Notes: a model not told the origin generated them from the letters alone. DNA of 64,000 nucleotides from Arthrobacter sp. AFG20 (GCF_002892795.1 NZ_PJMC01000016.1:46638-110637), one strand, 5' to 3'; shown: positions 15,996 to 25,304, counted from the stretch's first letter. Made by a program: numbers and translations.

Positions 15996-16735
15996 ACATC
16001 TTCACCGAAACGTTCGCCTGGCTCGCCGATCCATTGCACTGGTCGGGTCCGGGCGGGATCCCCGTCCGCCTGCTCGAACACCTGCAGTACAGCGGCCTGG
16101 TCCTGCTCATCGCCGCAGCCATCGCTGTCCCGGTCGGCCTCTATATCGGGCACACCGGAAGGGGCCGCGTGGTGGCCGTGGCCGTAGCCGGAGCCCTCCG
16201 GGCGCTGCCCACGCTCGGGCTCCTGGTGCTGTTCGCCCTCGTCGCGGGAAGCGGCCTCATGCCGCCGGTGTGGGCCCTGGTCATTCTTACGGTGCCACCG
16301 CTGCTGGCCGGCACCTACGCCGGCATTTCCAGCGTGGACCCAAACGTGGTGGACGCCGCCCGCGCAATGGGCATGAAAGAGCTCCAGGTCCTGTTCGGCG
16401 TGGAGGTACCCAACGGGCTTCTGGTGATGTTCGGCGGCATCCGCACCGCCGTGCTGCAGGTGATCGCCACGGTGTCGGTGGTGGCCTACCTTCCGCTGGG
16501 CGGCCTGGGGCGCTACCTGTTCGACGGGCTGGTGCTCCAGGACTTCCCACGGATGCTGGCAGGTTCGCTGCTCATCGCGGCGCTGGCGATCGTCGTCGAC
16601 CTTGTCCTGGCCGCCGTGCAGCGGCTGGTCGTTTCACCGGGACTTTCCGCACGTTCCACAGGCGGCCGCAAGGCCGCCACCGATCTCTCGGCTGCCGCGC
16701 CCGCGGCTGCCGCTGTCCAAGGAGGCACCGCATGA
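15992..16735 (+). CDS. Osmolyte ABC transporter permease 2
   Basis: The 247-residue BPD_transp_1 permease is OpuCD-like. The EAA loop reads VDAARAMGMKELQVLFGVEV. The C-terminal 35 residues are Ala-rich and hydrophilic. It overlaps the upstream permease by four bases and the binding-protein start by four bases (ATGA at 16732-16735), so the whole operon is translationally coupled. Confidence 0.9.
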   Translation: MNIFTETFAWLADPLHWSGPGGIPVRLLEHLQYSGLVLLIAAAIAVPVGLYIGHTGRGRVVAVAVAGALRALPTLGLLVLFALVAGSGLMPPVWALVILTVPPLLAGTYAGISSVDPNVVDAARAMGMKELQVLFGVEVPNGLLVMFGGIRTAVLQVIATVSVVAYLPLGGLGRYLFDGLVLQDFPRMLAGSLLIAALAIVVDLVLAAVQRLVVSPGLSARSTGGRKAATDLSAAAPAAAAVQGGTA

Positions 16736-17691
16736 AGCACCCCGTCCGCACGACTCTTACCCGCCGTGGCCTGGGCGGCCTCGCCGCCGGTGTCGGCGTC
16801 GCCCTCGCCTTGTCCGCCTGCAGCAGCGGCAATCCGCTGTCATCCCCCTCCACGAGTGCAACCGGGGGCGCCACCTCCGGCGGTTCCCTCGTCGTCGGCT
16901 CCGCGGACTTCCCGGAGAGCCAGATCATCGCCGAGATCTACGCCGGTGCCCTGAGTGCGGCCGGAGTCACCGCCACCACCAAGCCGAACATCGGCTCGCG
17001 GGAGATTTACTTCAAGGCGGTGCAGGACGGGTCAGTGGACGTCGTTCCGGACTACTCCGGCAACCTGCTGTCCCACGTCGACGCGCAGGCTGCGGAGGTC
17101 ACGCCGGAGGACATCTACAAGGCTCTTCCCGGCAAGCTGCCGCAGGGACTGGCTGTGCTTGAGCCGTCCAAGGCGGAGGACAAGGATGCCATGGTGGTCA
17201 CGAAGGCCACCGCCGAAAAGTACCAGCTGAAGTCGATCGAGGATCTGGCCAAGGTCTGCAAGGACCTGACCATGGCCGCACCTGCCACGTTTGAAACCCG
17301 GTCCTACGGGTTCCCGGGGCTCAAGAAGAACTACAACTGCGAACTCAAGGGGCTGAAGCCCTTTAGCGACGGTGGAGGCAACCTGACGTTGCAGGCGCTC
17401 CTGAACGATGAGGTCCAGGTGGCCGACATCTTCACCACCACGCCGTCCATCGCCGACAATGACCTGGTTGTGCTGGAGGACCCGAAGAACAACTTCAAGG
17501 CCCAGCAGGTGCTGCCGCTGTACAACGACGCCAAGGTGACGGACAAAGCCAAGGAGGCACTCAACAATGTCTCCAAGACCCTCACCACTGAGGACCTGAT
17601 CAACCTTAACCGTGCGGTGAGCGGAAGCCAGAAGCAGAACGCCAAGGACGCGGCCGCTGCGTGGCTCAAGGACAAGGGCATCGTCAAGTAG
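16732..17691 (+). CDS. Osmolyte-binding lipoprotein of the ABC transporter
   Basis: The 319-residue OpuAC/OpuCC-family substrate-binding lipoprotein. The twin-arginine-like n-region TLTRRGLGGLAAG and lipobox LSAC (Cys at about 26) show export and lipidation. The mature domain starts GSLVVGSADFPESQIIAEIY and includes GSREIYFKAVQDGSVDVVPD, both typical of the choline/glycine-betaine family. It is the last gene of the operon, followed by a strong hairpin. Confidence 0.9.
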   Translation: MKHPVRTTLTRRGLGGLAAGVGVALALSACSSGNPLSSPSTSATGGATSGGSLVVGSADFPESQIIAEIYAGALSAAGVTATTKPNIGSREIYFKAVQDGSVDVVPDYSGNLLSHVDAQAAEVTPEDIYKALPGKLPQGLAVLEPSKAEDKDAMVVTKATAEKYQLKSIEDLAKVCKDLTMAAPATFETRSYGFPGLKKNYNCELKGLKPFSDGGGNLTLQALLNDEVQVADIFTTTPSIADNDLVVLEDPKNNFKAQQVLPLYNDAKVTDKAKEALNNVSKTLTTEDLINLNRAVSGSQKQNAKDAAAAWLKDKGIVK

Positions 17692-17714
17692 GCCCTGCGG
17701 CTGACCAGGAGAGT

Positions 17715-17759
17715 ACGACGGCGGCTGCCGGGTCCGCGGGGACCGGCAGCCGCCGTCGT
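17715..17759 (+). terminator. Terminator of the osmolyte ABC operon
   Basis: A 17-bp perfect stem (17715-17731 with 17743-17759) and an 11-base loop, 23 bases after the binding-protein stop. The T-tract is poor (CGTT), so termination may be partial or rely on stem strength. Confidence 0.7.
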
Positions 17760-17855
17760 CGTTAAGCGGGGGACGAACCCAACTGACTGGCGGTTCCGGC
17801 AGGTCCGGGCCGTCCGTGTGAGGCACGTCTCCCCGGAAGTACATCCCGCTTGTGG

Positions 17856-17861
17856 CATATT
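17856..17861 (+). promoter_or_regulatory. -10 box CATATT of leaderless aminotransferase gene
   Basis: CATATT is followed by six bases (TGATGA) and the ATG at 17868, the same geometry as other leaderless candidates here. Confidence 0.4.
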
Positions 17862-17867
17862 TGATGA

Positions 17868-19088
17868 ATGGCAGAATTCAAGCAGTCCACCAAGCTTCAT
17901 AATGTCCTTTACGACATCCGTGGACCGATTCTTCAGGCCGCCCAGCAGATGGAGGCAGAGGGTCACCGCATCCTCAAACTGAACATCGGCAACCCCGCAC
18001 CCTTCGGGTTTGAAGCGCCGGACGCGATTTTGGTGGACATGATCCGCCACCTGCCCCACGCCCAGGGATACAGCGATTCCCGCGGCATCTTCTCGGCCCG
18101 CACCGCCGTCTCGCAGTACTACCAGACCCGCGGCATCCAGAGCATCCACGTGGACGACATCTACCTCGGCAACGGCGTCAGCGAACTCATTACGATGTCG
18201 CTGATGGCGCTGCTCGAGGAGGGCGACGAGATCCTGATCCCCACCCCGGACTACCCGCTGTGGACCGCCTCGGTGGCGCTGGCCGGCGGCCGTCCGGTGC
18301 ACTACCTCTGCGACGAGGAGTCCGGCTGGCAGCCCGACCTGGAGGACCTCGAGGCCAAGATCACGCCCCGCACCAAGGGGATTGTGGTGATCAACCCGAA
18401 CAACCCCACCGGTGCTGTGTACCCGGAAAGCACGCTGCGCAAGATCGTTGCCCTGGCGGAAAAGCACGGGCTGGTGATCTTCGCCGACGAGATCTACGAG
18501 AAGATCCTCTACGAGGACGCCGTGCACGTGAACATGGCGGGGCTTACCGGCGACGACGTGCTGTGCCTGACGTTCAGCGGGCTGTCCAAGGCGTACCGCG
18601 TCTGTGGCTACCGCGCGGGATGGATGGCCATCTCCGGGCCCAAGAAGGAGGCCGCCGACTACCTCGAAGGCATCAACCTACTGGCTAACATGCGGCTCTG
18701 CGCCAACGTTCCGGCCCAGCACGCCATCCAGACTGCCCTGGGCGGGTACCAGAGCATCAACGACCTCATCCTGCCCGGCGGCCGGCTGCTGGAACAGCGC
18801 AACAAGGCGTACGACATGCTTAACGCCATCCCCGGCGTGAGCACCCAACAGGCGCGGGGAGCCCTCTACCTGTTCCCCAAACTGGACCCTGACGTCTACG
18901 ACATCCGGGATGACGAAAAGTTTGTCCTGGACCTGCTCAAGGAACAGAAGATTCTGGTTTCCCACGGCAGGGCGTTCAACTGGGTCCGGCCCGACCACTT
19001 CCGCATGGTGACCCTGCCCAACGTCAAGGACATCGAGGAAGCAGTCGGCCGGATGGGAGACTTCCTCAGCAGGTATCAGGGGAACTAG
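17868..19088 (+). CDS. PLP-dependent aminotransferase, AlaA/AspC-like
   Basis: The 406-residue class I/II aminotransferase resembles the alanine/glutamate-pyruvate transaminase AlaA group. The N-terminal KLHNVLYDIRGPILQAAQQM and LNIGNPAPFGFEAPD are hallmarks of that group. Family motifs follow: NPNNPTGAVYP at about 178-188, the PLP-Lys in FSGLSKAYRVCGYRAGW and the substrate Arg near the C-terminus (FRMVTLP). It is a monocistronic-looking gene, 35 bases before the PPK2 gene. Confidence 0.9.
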   Translation: MAEFKQSTKLHNVLYDIRGPILQAAQQMEAEGHRILKLNIGNPAPFGFEAPDAILVDMIRHLPHAQGYSDSRGIFSARTAVSQYYQTRGIQSIHVDDIYLGNGVSELITMSLMALLEEGDEILIPTPDYPLWTASVALAGGRPVHYLCDEESGWQPDLEDLEAKITPRTKGIVVINPNNPTGAVYPESTLRKIVALAEKHGLVIFADEIYEKILYEDAVHVNMAGLTGDDVLCLTFSGLSKAYRVCGYRAGWMAISGPKKEAADYLEGINLLANMRLCANVPAQHAIQTALGGYQSINDLILPGGRLLEQRNKAYDMLNAIPGVSTQQARGALYLFPKLDPDVYDIRDDEKFVLDLLKEQKILVSHGRAFNWVRPDHFRMVTLPNVKDIEEAVGRMGDFLSRYQGN

Positions 19089-19123
19089 CCTTTACCCACA
19101 TACAACTGTGGAAAGAGGACCCG

Positions 19124-19978
19124 ATGGCCGGCGTGGTGGAATTCACGAAGCTTCCCTCCGAAACTCTGAAAGTGGGCAAGGGCTTCAAGCTGGCCGACGT
19201 TGACCCTGACGCCACCCACGGTTACCCGGGGAACAAGGCCGACGGCGAAGCGCTCCTCGAGGAGCTGGACGCAAAGCTCGCGGAACTTCAGGAGAAGCTG
19301 TTTGCCGAGTCCAAGTTTGGCGGCACCAAGCGCGTCCTCCTGATCCTGCAGGGAATGGACACCGCCGGCAAGGGCGGAATCGTGAAGCACGTGCTGGGCG
19401 CCATGGATCCGCAGGGTGTCCAGTTCAAGTCCTTCAAGGCCCCCACGCCCGAGGAACGTGCTTACGACTTTCTGTGGCGCATCGAAAGGGAAGTCCCCGG
19501 CGCTGGCATGCTCGGTGTCTTTGACCGGTCCCACTACGAGGACGTCCTGATCCACCGGGTTCACCGCTGGGCTGACCCGAAGGAGCTTGACCGCCGCTAC
19601 CGTGCGATCAACGAGTTCGAGGCCAGGCAGGTGGCGGTGGGCACGAAGGTGGTCAAGGTCATGCTGCACATCAGCAATGACGAGCAAAAAGAACGGCTGC
19701 TGGCCCGGCTGGACAATCCCGCCAAGCACTGGAAGTACAACACAGAGGATCTGAAACAGCGCGCCTTCTGGGACGACTACATGGCCGCCTACCAGGCTGC
19801 CTTCGACGAAACCAACTCGGACCATGCGCCCTGGTACGTCGTGCCCGCCAGCAAGAAATGGTACGCGCGCATCGCCGTGCAGCAACTGTTGCTGGAGGGG
19901 CTCGGCGAGCTCGACCTGGAGTGGCCCAAGGCCGAGTTCGACGTTGAAGCCGAGCGCCGCCTCGTCGAGCGGTCCTGA
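19124..19978 (+). CDS. Polyphosphate kinase 2 family protein
   Basis: The 284-residue PPK2 protein transfers phosphate between polyphosphate and nucleotides. Walker A is GMDTAGKGG (77-85), Walker B region FDRSHYED (133-140), and the lid arginines are in the segment after 140. The product length and single domain match class I or III PPK2 (nucleoside mono/di-phosphate phosphorylation). The start has AAAGAGGA upstream. It is convergent with xseB. Confidence 0.93.
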   Translation: MAGVVEFTKLPSETLKVGKGFKLADVDPDATHGYPGNKADGEALLEELDAKLAELQEKLFAESKFGGTKRVLLILQGMDTAGKGGIVKHVLGAMDPQGVQFKSFKAPTPEERAYDFLWRIEREVPGAGMLGVFDRSHYEDVLIHRVHRWADPKELDRRYRAINEFEARQVAVGTKVVKVMLHISNDEQKERLLARLDNPAKHWKYNTEDLKQRAFWDDYMAAYQAAFDETNSDHAPWYVVPASKKWYARIAVQQLLLEGLGELDLEWPKAEFDVEAERRLVERS

Positions 19979-20031
19979 CCAGGCCGGGCGGTCCTCAGCC
20001 GGGCCTCACCCCCGGCTGGATCCCGCTGGCT

Positions 20032-20307
20032 TCAGCTGTCCTTGCGGGCAGCCGCGAGCCTCTTCCTGGCGCCTTCCAGCCAGTCTTCGCAGCGCCGTGC
20101 CAATGCCTCGCCCCGCTCCCAAAGAGCCAGGGAATCCTCAAGACTGGTCCCGCCGGCCTCAAGCTTGGAAACCACGGCTACCAGCTGTTCCCGTGCTTCC
20201 TCGTAGCTGAGGCCATCGATGTCCGGAGGAAGCACGGGGCCGGGCTGGGCTGCGGTGCTTGGTTCCGTGCTGTGCGGCTGGTCTGTGCTGATAGTCGGAT
20301 CTGTCAT
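20032..20307 (-). CDS. xseB: Exodeoxyribonuclease VII small subunit
   Basis: The 91-residue protein has the XseB core LSYEEAREQLVAVVSKLEAG and SLEDSLALWERGEALARRCE, which forms two helices that bind XseA. The N-terminal 30 residues are Pro/Thr-rich. It is downstream of xseA with 110 bases between, an unusually wide spacer filled with imperfect repeats. Exonuclease VII degrades single-stranded DNA in mismatch repair and recombination. Confidence 0.95.
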   Translation of the reverse strand: MTDPTISTDQPHSTEPSTAAQPGPVLPPDIDGLSYEEAREQLVAVVSKLEAGGTSLEDSLALWERGEALARRCEDWLEGARKRLAAARKDS

Positions 20308-20343
20308 GGTTCCTGGCCTGTCATGTAGGTGGTGCTGTCATTC

Positions 20344-20423
20344 GGTGCTGGCGTCATTTGAGGTGCTGGCCCATATGCGTCCCGGCTCATGGGGTGCTGG
20401 TTTCACATGCGCCGGGCTTATGG
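20344..20423. repeat. Degenerate 31-bp tandem repeat in the xseA-xseB spacer
   Basis: GGTGCTGG begins units at 20344 (short, 18 bases), 20362 and 20393, the latter two each 31 bases and ending in ATGG; a partial unit follows at 20424. The last unit contains the xseA stop codon. The copies differ, with one-base indels. Confidence 0.5.
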
Positions 20424-21701
20424 GGCGCCGGTGGATTCCGCGCCGAACCGTCCGCCGGCCACCCTGACCGCGAGCGGTGTTCCGGCAGGGGCCTGGGTCG
20501 GTTGGCGGACAACCGCCCCGGCGGAGCCGGAAAGCTGCACCACGGCGTAGCCGCGGTCCAGGGTCTGCTGCGGTGACAATGCCCGGACCTGCGCCTGGAG
20601 GTGGACCAGCTGGTCGGAAGCCCTCGTCACGGCTGCACTGATGGCCGCAGTGGACCGGCGGGTCAGCCGTTCCACGTCATCCGCGCGCGCTGTGATCATG
20701 CTCTCGGGGGCCGCGAGGACCGGGCGGGACCGGATCGCGGCCAGACGGTCCGTTTCCCGGGCCACCATCATAGTGACGGAGCGCCGCAGCTGGGCTTCAG
20801 CCTGCCGGACCCGGGCAAGTTCCTCCGAAACTTCCGGCACGATCCGCTTGGCTGCGTCCGTGGGCGTGGAGGCCCGGAGGTCGGCGACGTCGTCCAGGAT
20901 GGGCCGGTCCGCCTCATGCCCGATTGCGCTGACCACCGGGGTCACCGTGGCCGCCACGGCGCGGATGAGTTCCTCGCTGCTAAACGGCAGCAGGTCCTCC
21001 AGCGCGCCGCCGCCGCGGGCGATCACGATCACGTCCACCTCGGGACGGGCATCGAGTTCGCGCAGCGCCTTGACCATCTGGGATACGGCGGTGTTGCCCT
21101 GCACCGCGACCTCGCGGATCTCGAATTCGACTGCCGGCCAGCGCAGGGCAGCGTTGCGCAGGACGTCTTTCTTGGCATCGGAGTCGCGGCCGGTGATGAG
21201 CCCGATCCGGTGGGGGAGCAGGGGCAGACGCTTTTTCCGCGACTCGGCGAACAGGCCTTCAGCGGCCAGGGCATGGCGGAGCCGTTCTATCCGTGCGAGG
21301 AGATCGCCCAGCCCAACAGGGCGGATGTCCTTCACGGACATGTTCAGGCGCCCGGTCTTCAGCCAGAACTCGGGCTTGAGCAGGGCCACCACCCGGCTCC
21401 CGCGCTCAAGCGGCGTCTCCTGACGGTCGAGCAGTTTGGACCAGATGGAAGCGGGCAGGGAGATCTCGGCGTTTACATCCCGGAGGGTGAGGAACGCATT
21501 GCCGCCGCGCCGGTTGAGTTCGATGACCTGCCCTTCAACCCAGGCTGCCGGTGCCCGTTCTATATGGGTCTTGAGCTTCTGGGAGAGCAATTGCAGCGGC
21601 CAGGGGTTGTCCGGGCTCGTGTCGGCGGCGGTGGCCGGCACTGTGCTGGTGCCGGCTGCAGAGGCCGTGCCGGGTACAGGGACGGTGGCGTTTTCAGCCA
21701 T
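20418..21701 (-). CDS. xseA: Exodeoxyribonuclease VII large subunit
   Basis: The 427-residue protein has an N-terminal OB-fold (about 30-130; APAAWVEGQVIELNRRGGNA) and catalytic domain including LPLLPHRIGLITGRDSDAKK and VIVIARGGGALEDLLPFSSE with the catalytic-type DAKKD and GGG-ED-L residues, then a C-terminal coiled region. Length is normal. It is upstream of xseB on the same strand. The first 30 residues are Ala/Thr/Pro low complexity, so a downstream start is possible. Confidence 0.95.
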   Translation of the reverse strand: MAENATVPVPGTASAAGTSTVPATAADTSPDNPWPLQLLSQKLKTHIERAPAAWVEGQVIELNRRGGNAFLTLRDVNAEISLPASIWSKLLDRQETPLERGSRVVALLKPEFWLKTGRLNMSVKDIRPVGLGDLLARIERLRHALAAEGLFAESRKKRLPLLPHRIGLITGRDSDAKKDVLRNAALRWPAVEFEIREVAVQGNTAVSQMVKALRELDARPEVDVIVIARGGGALEDLLPFSSEELIRAVAATVTPVVSAIGHEADRPILDDVADLRASTPTDAAKRIVPEVSEELARVRQAEAQLRRSVTMMVARETDRLAAIRSRPVLAAPESMITARADDVERLTRRSTAAISAAVTRASDQLVHLQAQVRALSPQQTLDRGYAVVQLSGSAGAVVRQPTQAPAGTPLAVRVAGGRFGAESTGAP

Positions 21702-22005
21702 GTGCAGCCCCGTTGGCGGCGAATGCCAGTTGCATGGTCGCGGTCCTTTGCCTGTGGATGGTGCGTGCGCGGTGGGTTAATCAACTCTATCCATAGCTGT
21801 ATCACCGGGCTCGGACATTGTTGATAACCCGGCATTTGCCGGGACCGCTGATGACCCGGCAGACTAGGTGGTCCGCCATTTTTGGTCTCTGGCATCTTTG
21901 ATCGCCCTACTTTTTCAATAGTGGGATGGCGCGCCTAGGATTGCAGTGACCTGCTGACCAGCCAGGCACCCGACCAGCCGAGAAACCCGACCAGCTAGGA
22001 ACCCC
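21702..22005. other. Divergent spacer between xseA and a membrane protein gene
   Basis: These 304 bases hold no convincing gene. Seen: a small perfect hairpin CCCGGCATTTGCCGGG (21828-21843) and three short GACCAGC repeats next to the right-hand gene. No clear -10 box could be assigned. Confidence 0.5.
21955..22003. repeat. Three 16-17-bp tandem repeats in a 5' leader
   Basis: Units TGACCAGCCAGGCACC (21955-21970), CGACCAGCCGAGAAACC (21971-21987) and CGACCAGCTAGGAACC (21988-22003) sit immediately before the TTG start at 22006. The last unit contributes AGGA, the only ribosome-site-like sequence. Confidence 0.55.
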
Positions 22006-22854
22006 TTGCGCTCATTTCTTGCGGCTTTGGCCGTCATCCTTGGTCTTCTCCTCTCCTCCGCCGCCGTTCCGGCCATCTGGGTGGACCGCAACATCGTGCA
22101 GGAGGATGGCTTCGTAGCCCTGGCGGCACCGCTGGGCAAGGATCCGGATTTCCAGAAGCGCCTGGCGACCGCCGCCGTCAACAGCATTGATACCGGCGGC
22201 GCCATCCCGGCGCAGGCGGCCGAACTGGTCCGGCCGGTGCTGGAGAAGGCGGCAACCTCCCTCACCGGCTTGCCCGACTATCCGGCTGCCTGGGAAGAGA
22301 CGCTGCGAAAAACCCACCGGCTCAACTTCGCCGATCCGGCGTCCCTTCCCCCCGAAGCTGATTCGAGCACCTCGCTGACACTGGATGTGGCCCCGCTCGT
22401 CGCCCTCGCGGCCAAGCAGATTTCCAGCCAGGTTGGTGTTCCGCTGGAAGCCCCTGGCCAGACCCTGGTGAGCATCGGCCAGACGAACCAGCGCCAGCTC
22501 GTTGAACGTGTTTCGGCTTACTCTCCGCTGGGATACAGCCTGGCCGTCGGTGCCGGGGTGGCGTTCCTGCTAGCGCTCGTGACCGCGCGCAGGCGGTGGA
22601 AAGTCCTGGCCGGGATCGGACTGGGCGCACTGGTGCTTTCCGGACTGTGGACGCTGGCGTCCCGCTGGGCCGCCGACGCCGTGATGGGCACCGCGAGCGG
22701 AAACGAAATGGCAGACCTGTTCAAGCGGGAGTTCGTTACGGCTTCCGCTGCCGGGTTTGCGTCCTGGACGCTTGCGGCGGCGATCGTCGGTGCGGTCCTG
22801 GTGGCGGCAGGCCTGCTGCTCAGGCTGGTCGCCGGTCCAGCCCGCGGACGATGA
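22006..22854 (+). CDS. Predicted integral membrane protein of unknown function
   Basis: The 282-residue protein has an N-terminal signal-anchor helix (3-25), a large extracytoplasmic part of about 150 residues, then three helices around 183-200, 205-225 and 255-278. This layout is common in uncharacterised actinobacterial membrane proteins. Start TTG at 22006 is the first codon before the hydrophobic segment, with AGGA upstream. No catalytic motif seen. It is divergent from xseA and 41 bases before ispH, which has its own promoter. Confidence 0.8.
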   Translation: MRSFLAALAVILGLLLSSAAVPAIWVDRNIVQEDGFVALAAPLGKDPDFQKRLATAAVNSIDTGGAIPAQAAELVRPVLEKAATSLTGLPDYPAAWEETLRKTHRLNFADPASLPPEADSSTSLTLDVAPLVALAAKQISSQVGVPLEAPGQTLVSIGQTNQRQLVERVSAYSPLGYSLAVGAGVAFLLALVTARRRWKVLAGIGLGALVLSGLWTLASRWAADAVMGTASGNEMADLFKREFVTASAAGFASWTLAAAIVGAVLVAAGLLLRLVAGPARGR

Positions 22855-22883
22855 GCATGCCCGGATGCCTGCGGCCCAGCCGG

Positions 22884-22889
22884 TAGCAT
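22884..22889 (+). promoter_or_regulatory. -10 box TAGCAT of leaderless ispH
   Basis: TAGCAT is followed by GGAGCA (six bases) and the ATG at 22896. Confidence 0.5.
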
Positions 22890-22895
22890 GGAGCA

Positions 22896-23972
22896 ATGAC
22901 TTCCTCTGCAGTTTCCCTTTCGATGCCCACCGTCCCGCGTCGGCGGCGTTCGCCGGAGGAAGTGCTCGCGGCGGCACCGGTCCCGGGCCCGAAGAGGGTT
23001 CTGCTGGCGGCTCCGCGCGGATACTGCGCGGGCGTTGACCGTGCGGTCATCGCCGTCGAAAAGGCCCTGCAGCACTACGGACCGCCCGTTTACGTCCGGA
23101 AACAGATCGTCCATAACGTGCACGTGGTCAGCTCCCTTGAGGAGCAGGGCGCCATCTTCGTGGACGAAACTGACGAAGTGCCCGAGGGCGCCCTGGTCAT
23201 CTTCTCGGCCCACGGCGTGTCCCCGGCCGTGGTCCAGTCCGCAGAGGACCGCGGACTGCGCACCATCGATGCCACCTGCCCCCTCGTGACCAAGGTCCAC
23301 AAGGAAGCCGTCCGCTTCGCCAAGGACGACTTCGATATCCTCCTGATCGGCCACGACGGCCACGAAGAGGTTGAAGGAACGGCCGGCGAAGCTCCCGAAC
23401 ACATCCAGATCATCAACGGCCCCCATGAGGTGGACAAGGTGACGGTACGGGATCCCGAAAAGGTCATCTGGCTTTCGCAGACCACGCTCAGCGTGGACGA
23501 GACCATGGAGACCGTCCGGCTGCTCAAGGACCGGTTCCCCACGCTCCAGGATCCGCCCAGCGACGACATCTGCTATGCAACGACAAACCGTCAGGTGGCC
23601 ATCAAGAAGATCGCGCCCCAGGCTGATCTGGTGATCGTGGTCGGTTCGGCCAACTCCTCCAACTCCGTCCGACTCGTCGAAGTGGCGCTTGAGTACGGCG
23701 CCAAGGCGTCGTACCGGGTTGACTTCGCCAACGAGGTGGACGAGTCCTGGTTCGAGGGTGTTGCCACGGTGGGCGTGACCTCGGGCGCGTCCGTTCCGGA
23801 GGTCCTGGTCAAGGACGTGCTCCGCCTCCTGGCCGACTACGGATACGACGCCGTCGAGGAAATTGTGACTGCGGAGGAGGACCTGCTCTTCTCCCTGCCG
23901 AAGGAGCTCCGCGCCACGCTCAAGGAAGCGGGGGACGTGTCCCGCGCCCTCGGCGGACGCCGCTCGCGCTAG
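22896..23972 (+). CDS. ispH: 4-hydroxy-3-methylbut-2-enyl diphosphate reductase
   Basis: The 358-residue iron-sulfur enzyme is the last step of the MEP isoprenoid pathway, making IPP and DMAPP. The three cluster-ligand cysteines are visible at about C44 (RGYCAGVDRA), C128 (DATCPLVTKVH) and C226 (DDICYATTNRQ). Substrate motifs AHGVSP, GHDGHEEVEG and GSANSSNS are present. The N-terminal 30 residues are variable. It is convergent with rmuC. Confidence 0.97.
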   Translation: MTSSAVSLSMPTVPRRRRSPEEVLAAAPVPGPKRVLLAAPRGYCAGVDRAVIAVEKALQHYGPPVYVRKQIVHNVHVVSSLEEQGAIFVDETDEVPEGALVIFSAHGVSPAVVQSAEDRGLRTIDATCPLVTKVHKEAVRFAKDDFDILLIGHDGHEEVEGTAGEAPEHIQIINGPHEVDKVTVRDPEKVIWLSQTTLSVDETMETVRLLKDRFPTLQDPPSDDICYATTNRQVAIKKIAPQADLVIVVGSANSSNSVRLVEVALEYGAKASYRVDFANEVDESWFEGVATVGVTSGASVPEVLVKDVLRLLADYGYDAVEEIVTAEEDLLFSLPKELRATLKEAGDVSRALGGRRSR

Positions 23973-24008
23973 CAGGAGCACGCGAGCCGGCGTCCATCCT
24001 GCGGCTTC

Positions 24009-25304
24009 TTAAGCGGCATCCTCTTCCTGCACGGTCGAGCGCAGTTCGTTGGCTTCCGGTTCGGTCGCTGCAAGCTCCGTGGCATGCAGTTCATCGTGCT
24101 GCCGCGATTCGCCCTGAAGTTCCGGGGCTGCGAGGGACCGCGGTGTCGCCTGCACAGCCGGAGGCGTGACCAGTCCGCTGGTGTCCAGCGCGTTCAGTTT
24201 CCGGGCTGTGGGAAGCACCCGTGCCTCAAGCGTGCCGACCATCGCGTTGTAGCGGTCCACCGAGCTTTTCAGCGAGGACCCCAGCTTGCCCACGTTGTCC
24301 CCGAGCGTGCCCATCCGCTCGTACAGCTGCCGGGCAAGTTCGAAGAGCTCCCGAGCACTGTCCGTGAGAACGTCCTGGCGCCAGGTGAACGCCACGGATT
24401 TGAGCACCGCAAGCAGCGTGCCCGGGGAGGCCAGCACCACATTCCGGGACAGGGCGTGATCCAGGAGCGCGGGATCGGCGGAGAGAGCGGCGGCGAGGAT
24501 GGACTCGGCCGGAACAAAACAGATCACCAGCTCCGGCGAGTTCCCCGAAATGTCCCAGTACTTCTTGGTGCTGAGGGCGTCCACGTGGGACTTCAGCGCC
24601 TTGGCGTGCGCGGCCAGGAGGTTTTGCTGCGCGGCCTGGCTGAGCCCGGGCTTGTCGCCGGCCGACTGCCCCAGCTCCTGCGCCTCAAGATAGGCGGACA
24701 GGGGGACCTTCGCGTCGACAACGAGCTGCTTGTCGCCCGGCAGCTGGACCACAAGGTCCGGGCGGACGGCGGCCTCGGCGCCTGACGTGCCGTGCTGCTG
24801 CTCATGGAAATCGACATGCCGCATCATGCCGGCCGCCTCCACAACACGGCGCAGCTGCACTTCGCCCCACTGGCCGCGCGCGCTGTTCGACCGGAGCGCC
24901 GACTCAAGGGCATGCGTGGACCGCATCAGCTGCTCGTCCGTGAGACGGGCTTCCTGCAGCTGCTGGGCCAGCTGCCCGTACTGTTCGAGCCGGTCCCGTT
25001 CCAGCAGGGATACCTGCTGCTGCACCGCCGTCAGCTTCTCAGCCACCGGCGCCAGGGCCCGCAGCACGCTTCCATCCTGATCACGCGACATGCCCAGCTC
25101 CCGGTTCTGGGCCGACAGGAGCCTCCGCTCGGCATCCGCGGCAGCAAACTGGGCGCTGACTTCCGAAAGACGCGCCGAAACGCCGTCGAAATCCGCTTCC
25201 ACGGCGGCGCTCCGCCGGCGCAACACCACGTATACCGCGCCGGCGCCGGACACGGCGCCCAGCAACAGCATCAAAAGGGCCAGAATGACTGCAAAAGGTT
25301 CCAT
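24009..25304 (-). CDS. rmuC: DNA recombination protein RmuC
   Basis: The 431-residue protein has an N-terminal membrane anchor (5-30), a coiled-coil region (about 35-120) and the RmuC nuclease-like domain (about 130-350), including RGQWGEVQLRRVVEAAGM, DLVVQLPGDKQLVVDAKVPL and VICFVPAESILAAAL. RmuC limits inversions and short-repeat recombination. The C-terminal tail is Glu/Ala-rich and poorly conserved. A CACAGT box six bases before the ATG could be a leaderless promoter. Confidence 0.95.
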   Translation of the reverse strand: MEPFAVILALLMLLLGAVSGAGAVYVVLRRRSAAVEADFDGVSARLSEVSAQFAAADAERRLLSAQNRELGMSRDQDGSVLRALAPVAEKLTAVQQQVSLLERDRLEQYGQLAQQLQEARLTDEQLMRSTHALESALRSNSARGQWGEVQLRRVVEAAGMMRHVDFHEQQHGTSGAEAAVRPDLVVQLPGDKQLVVDAKVPLSAYLEAQELGQSAGDKPGLSQAAQQNLLAAHAKALKSHVDALSTKKYWDISGNSPELVICFVPAESILAAALSADPALLDHALSRNVVLASPGTLLAVLKSVAFTWRQDVLTDSARELFELARQLYERMGTLGDNVGKLGSSLKSSVDRYNAMVGTLEARVLPTARKLNALDTSGLVTPPAVQATPRSLAAPELQGESRQHDELHATELAATEPEANELRSTVQEEDAA

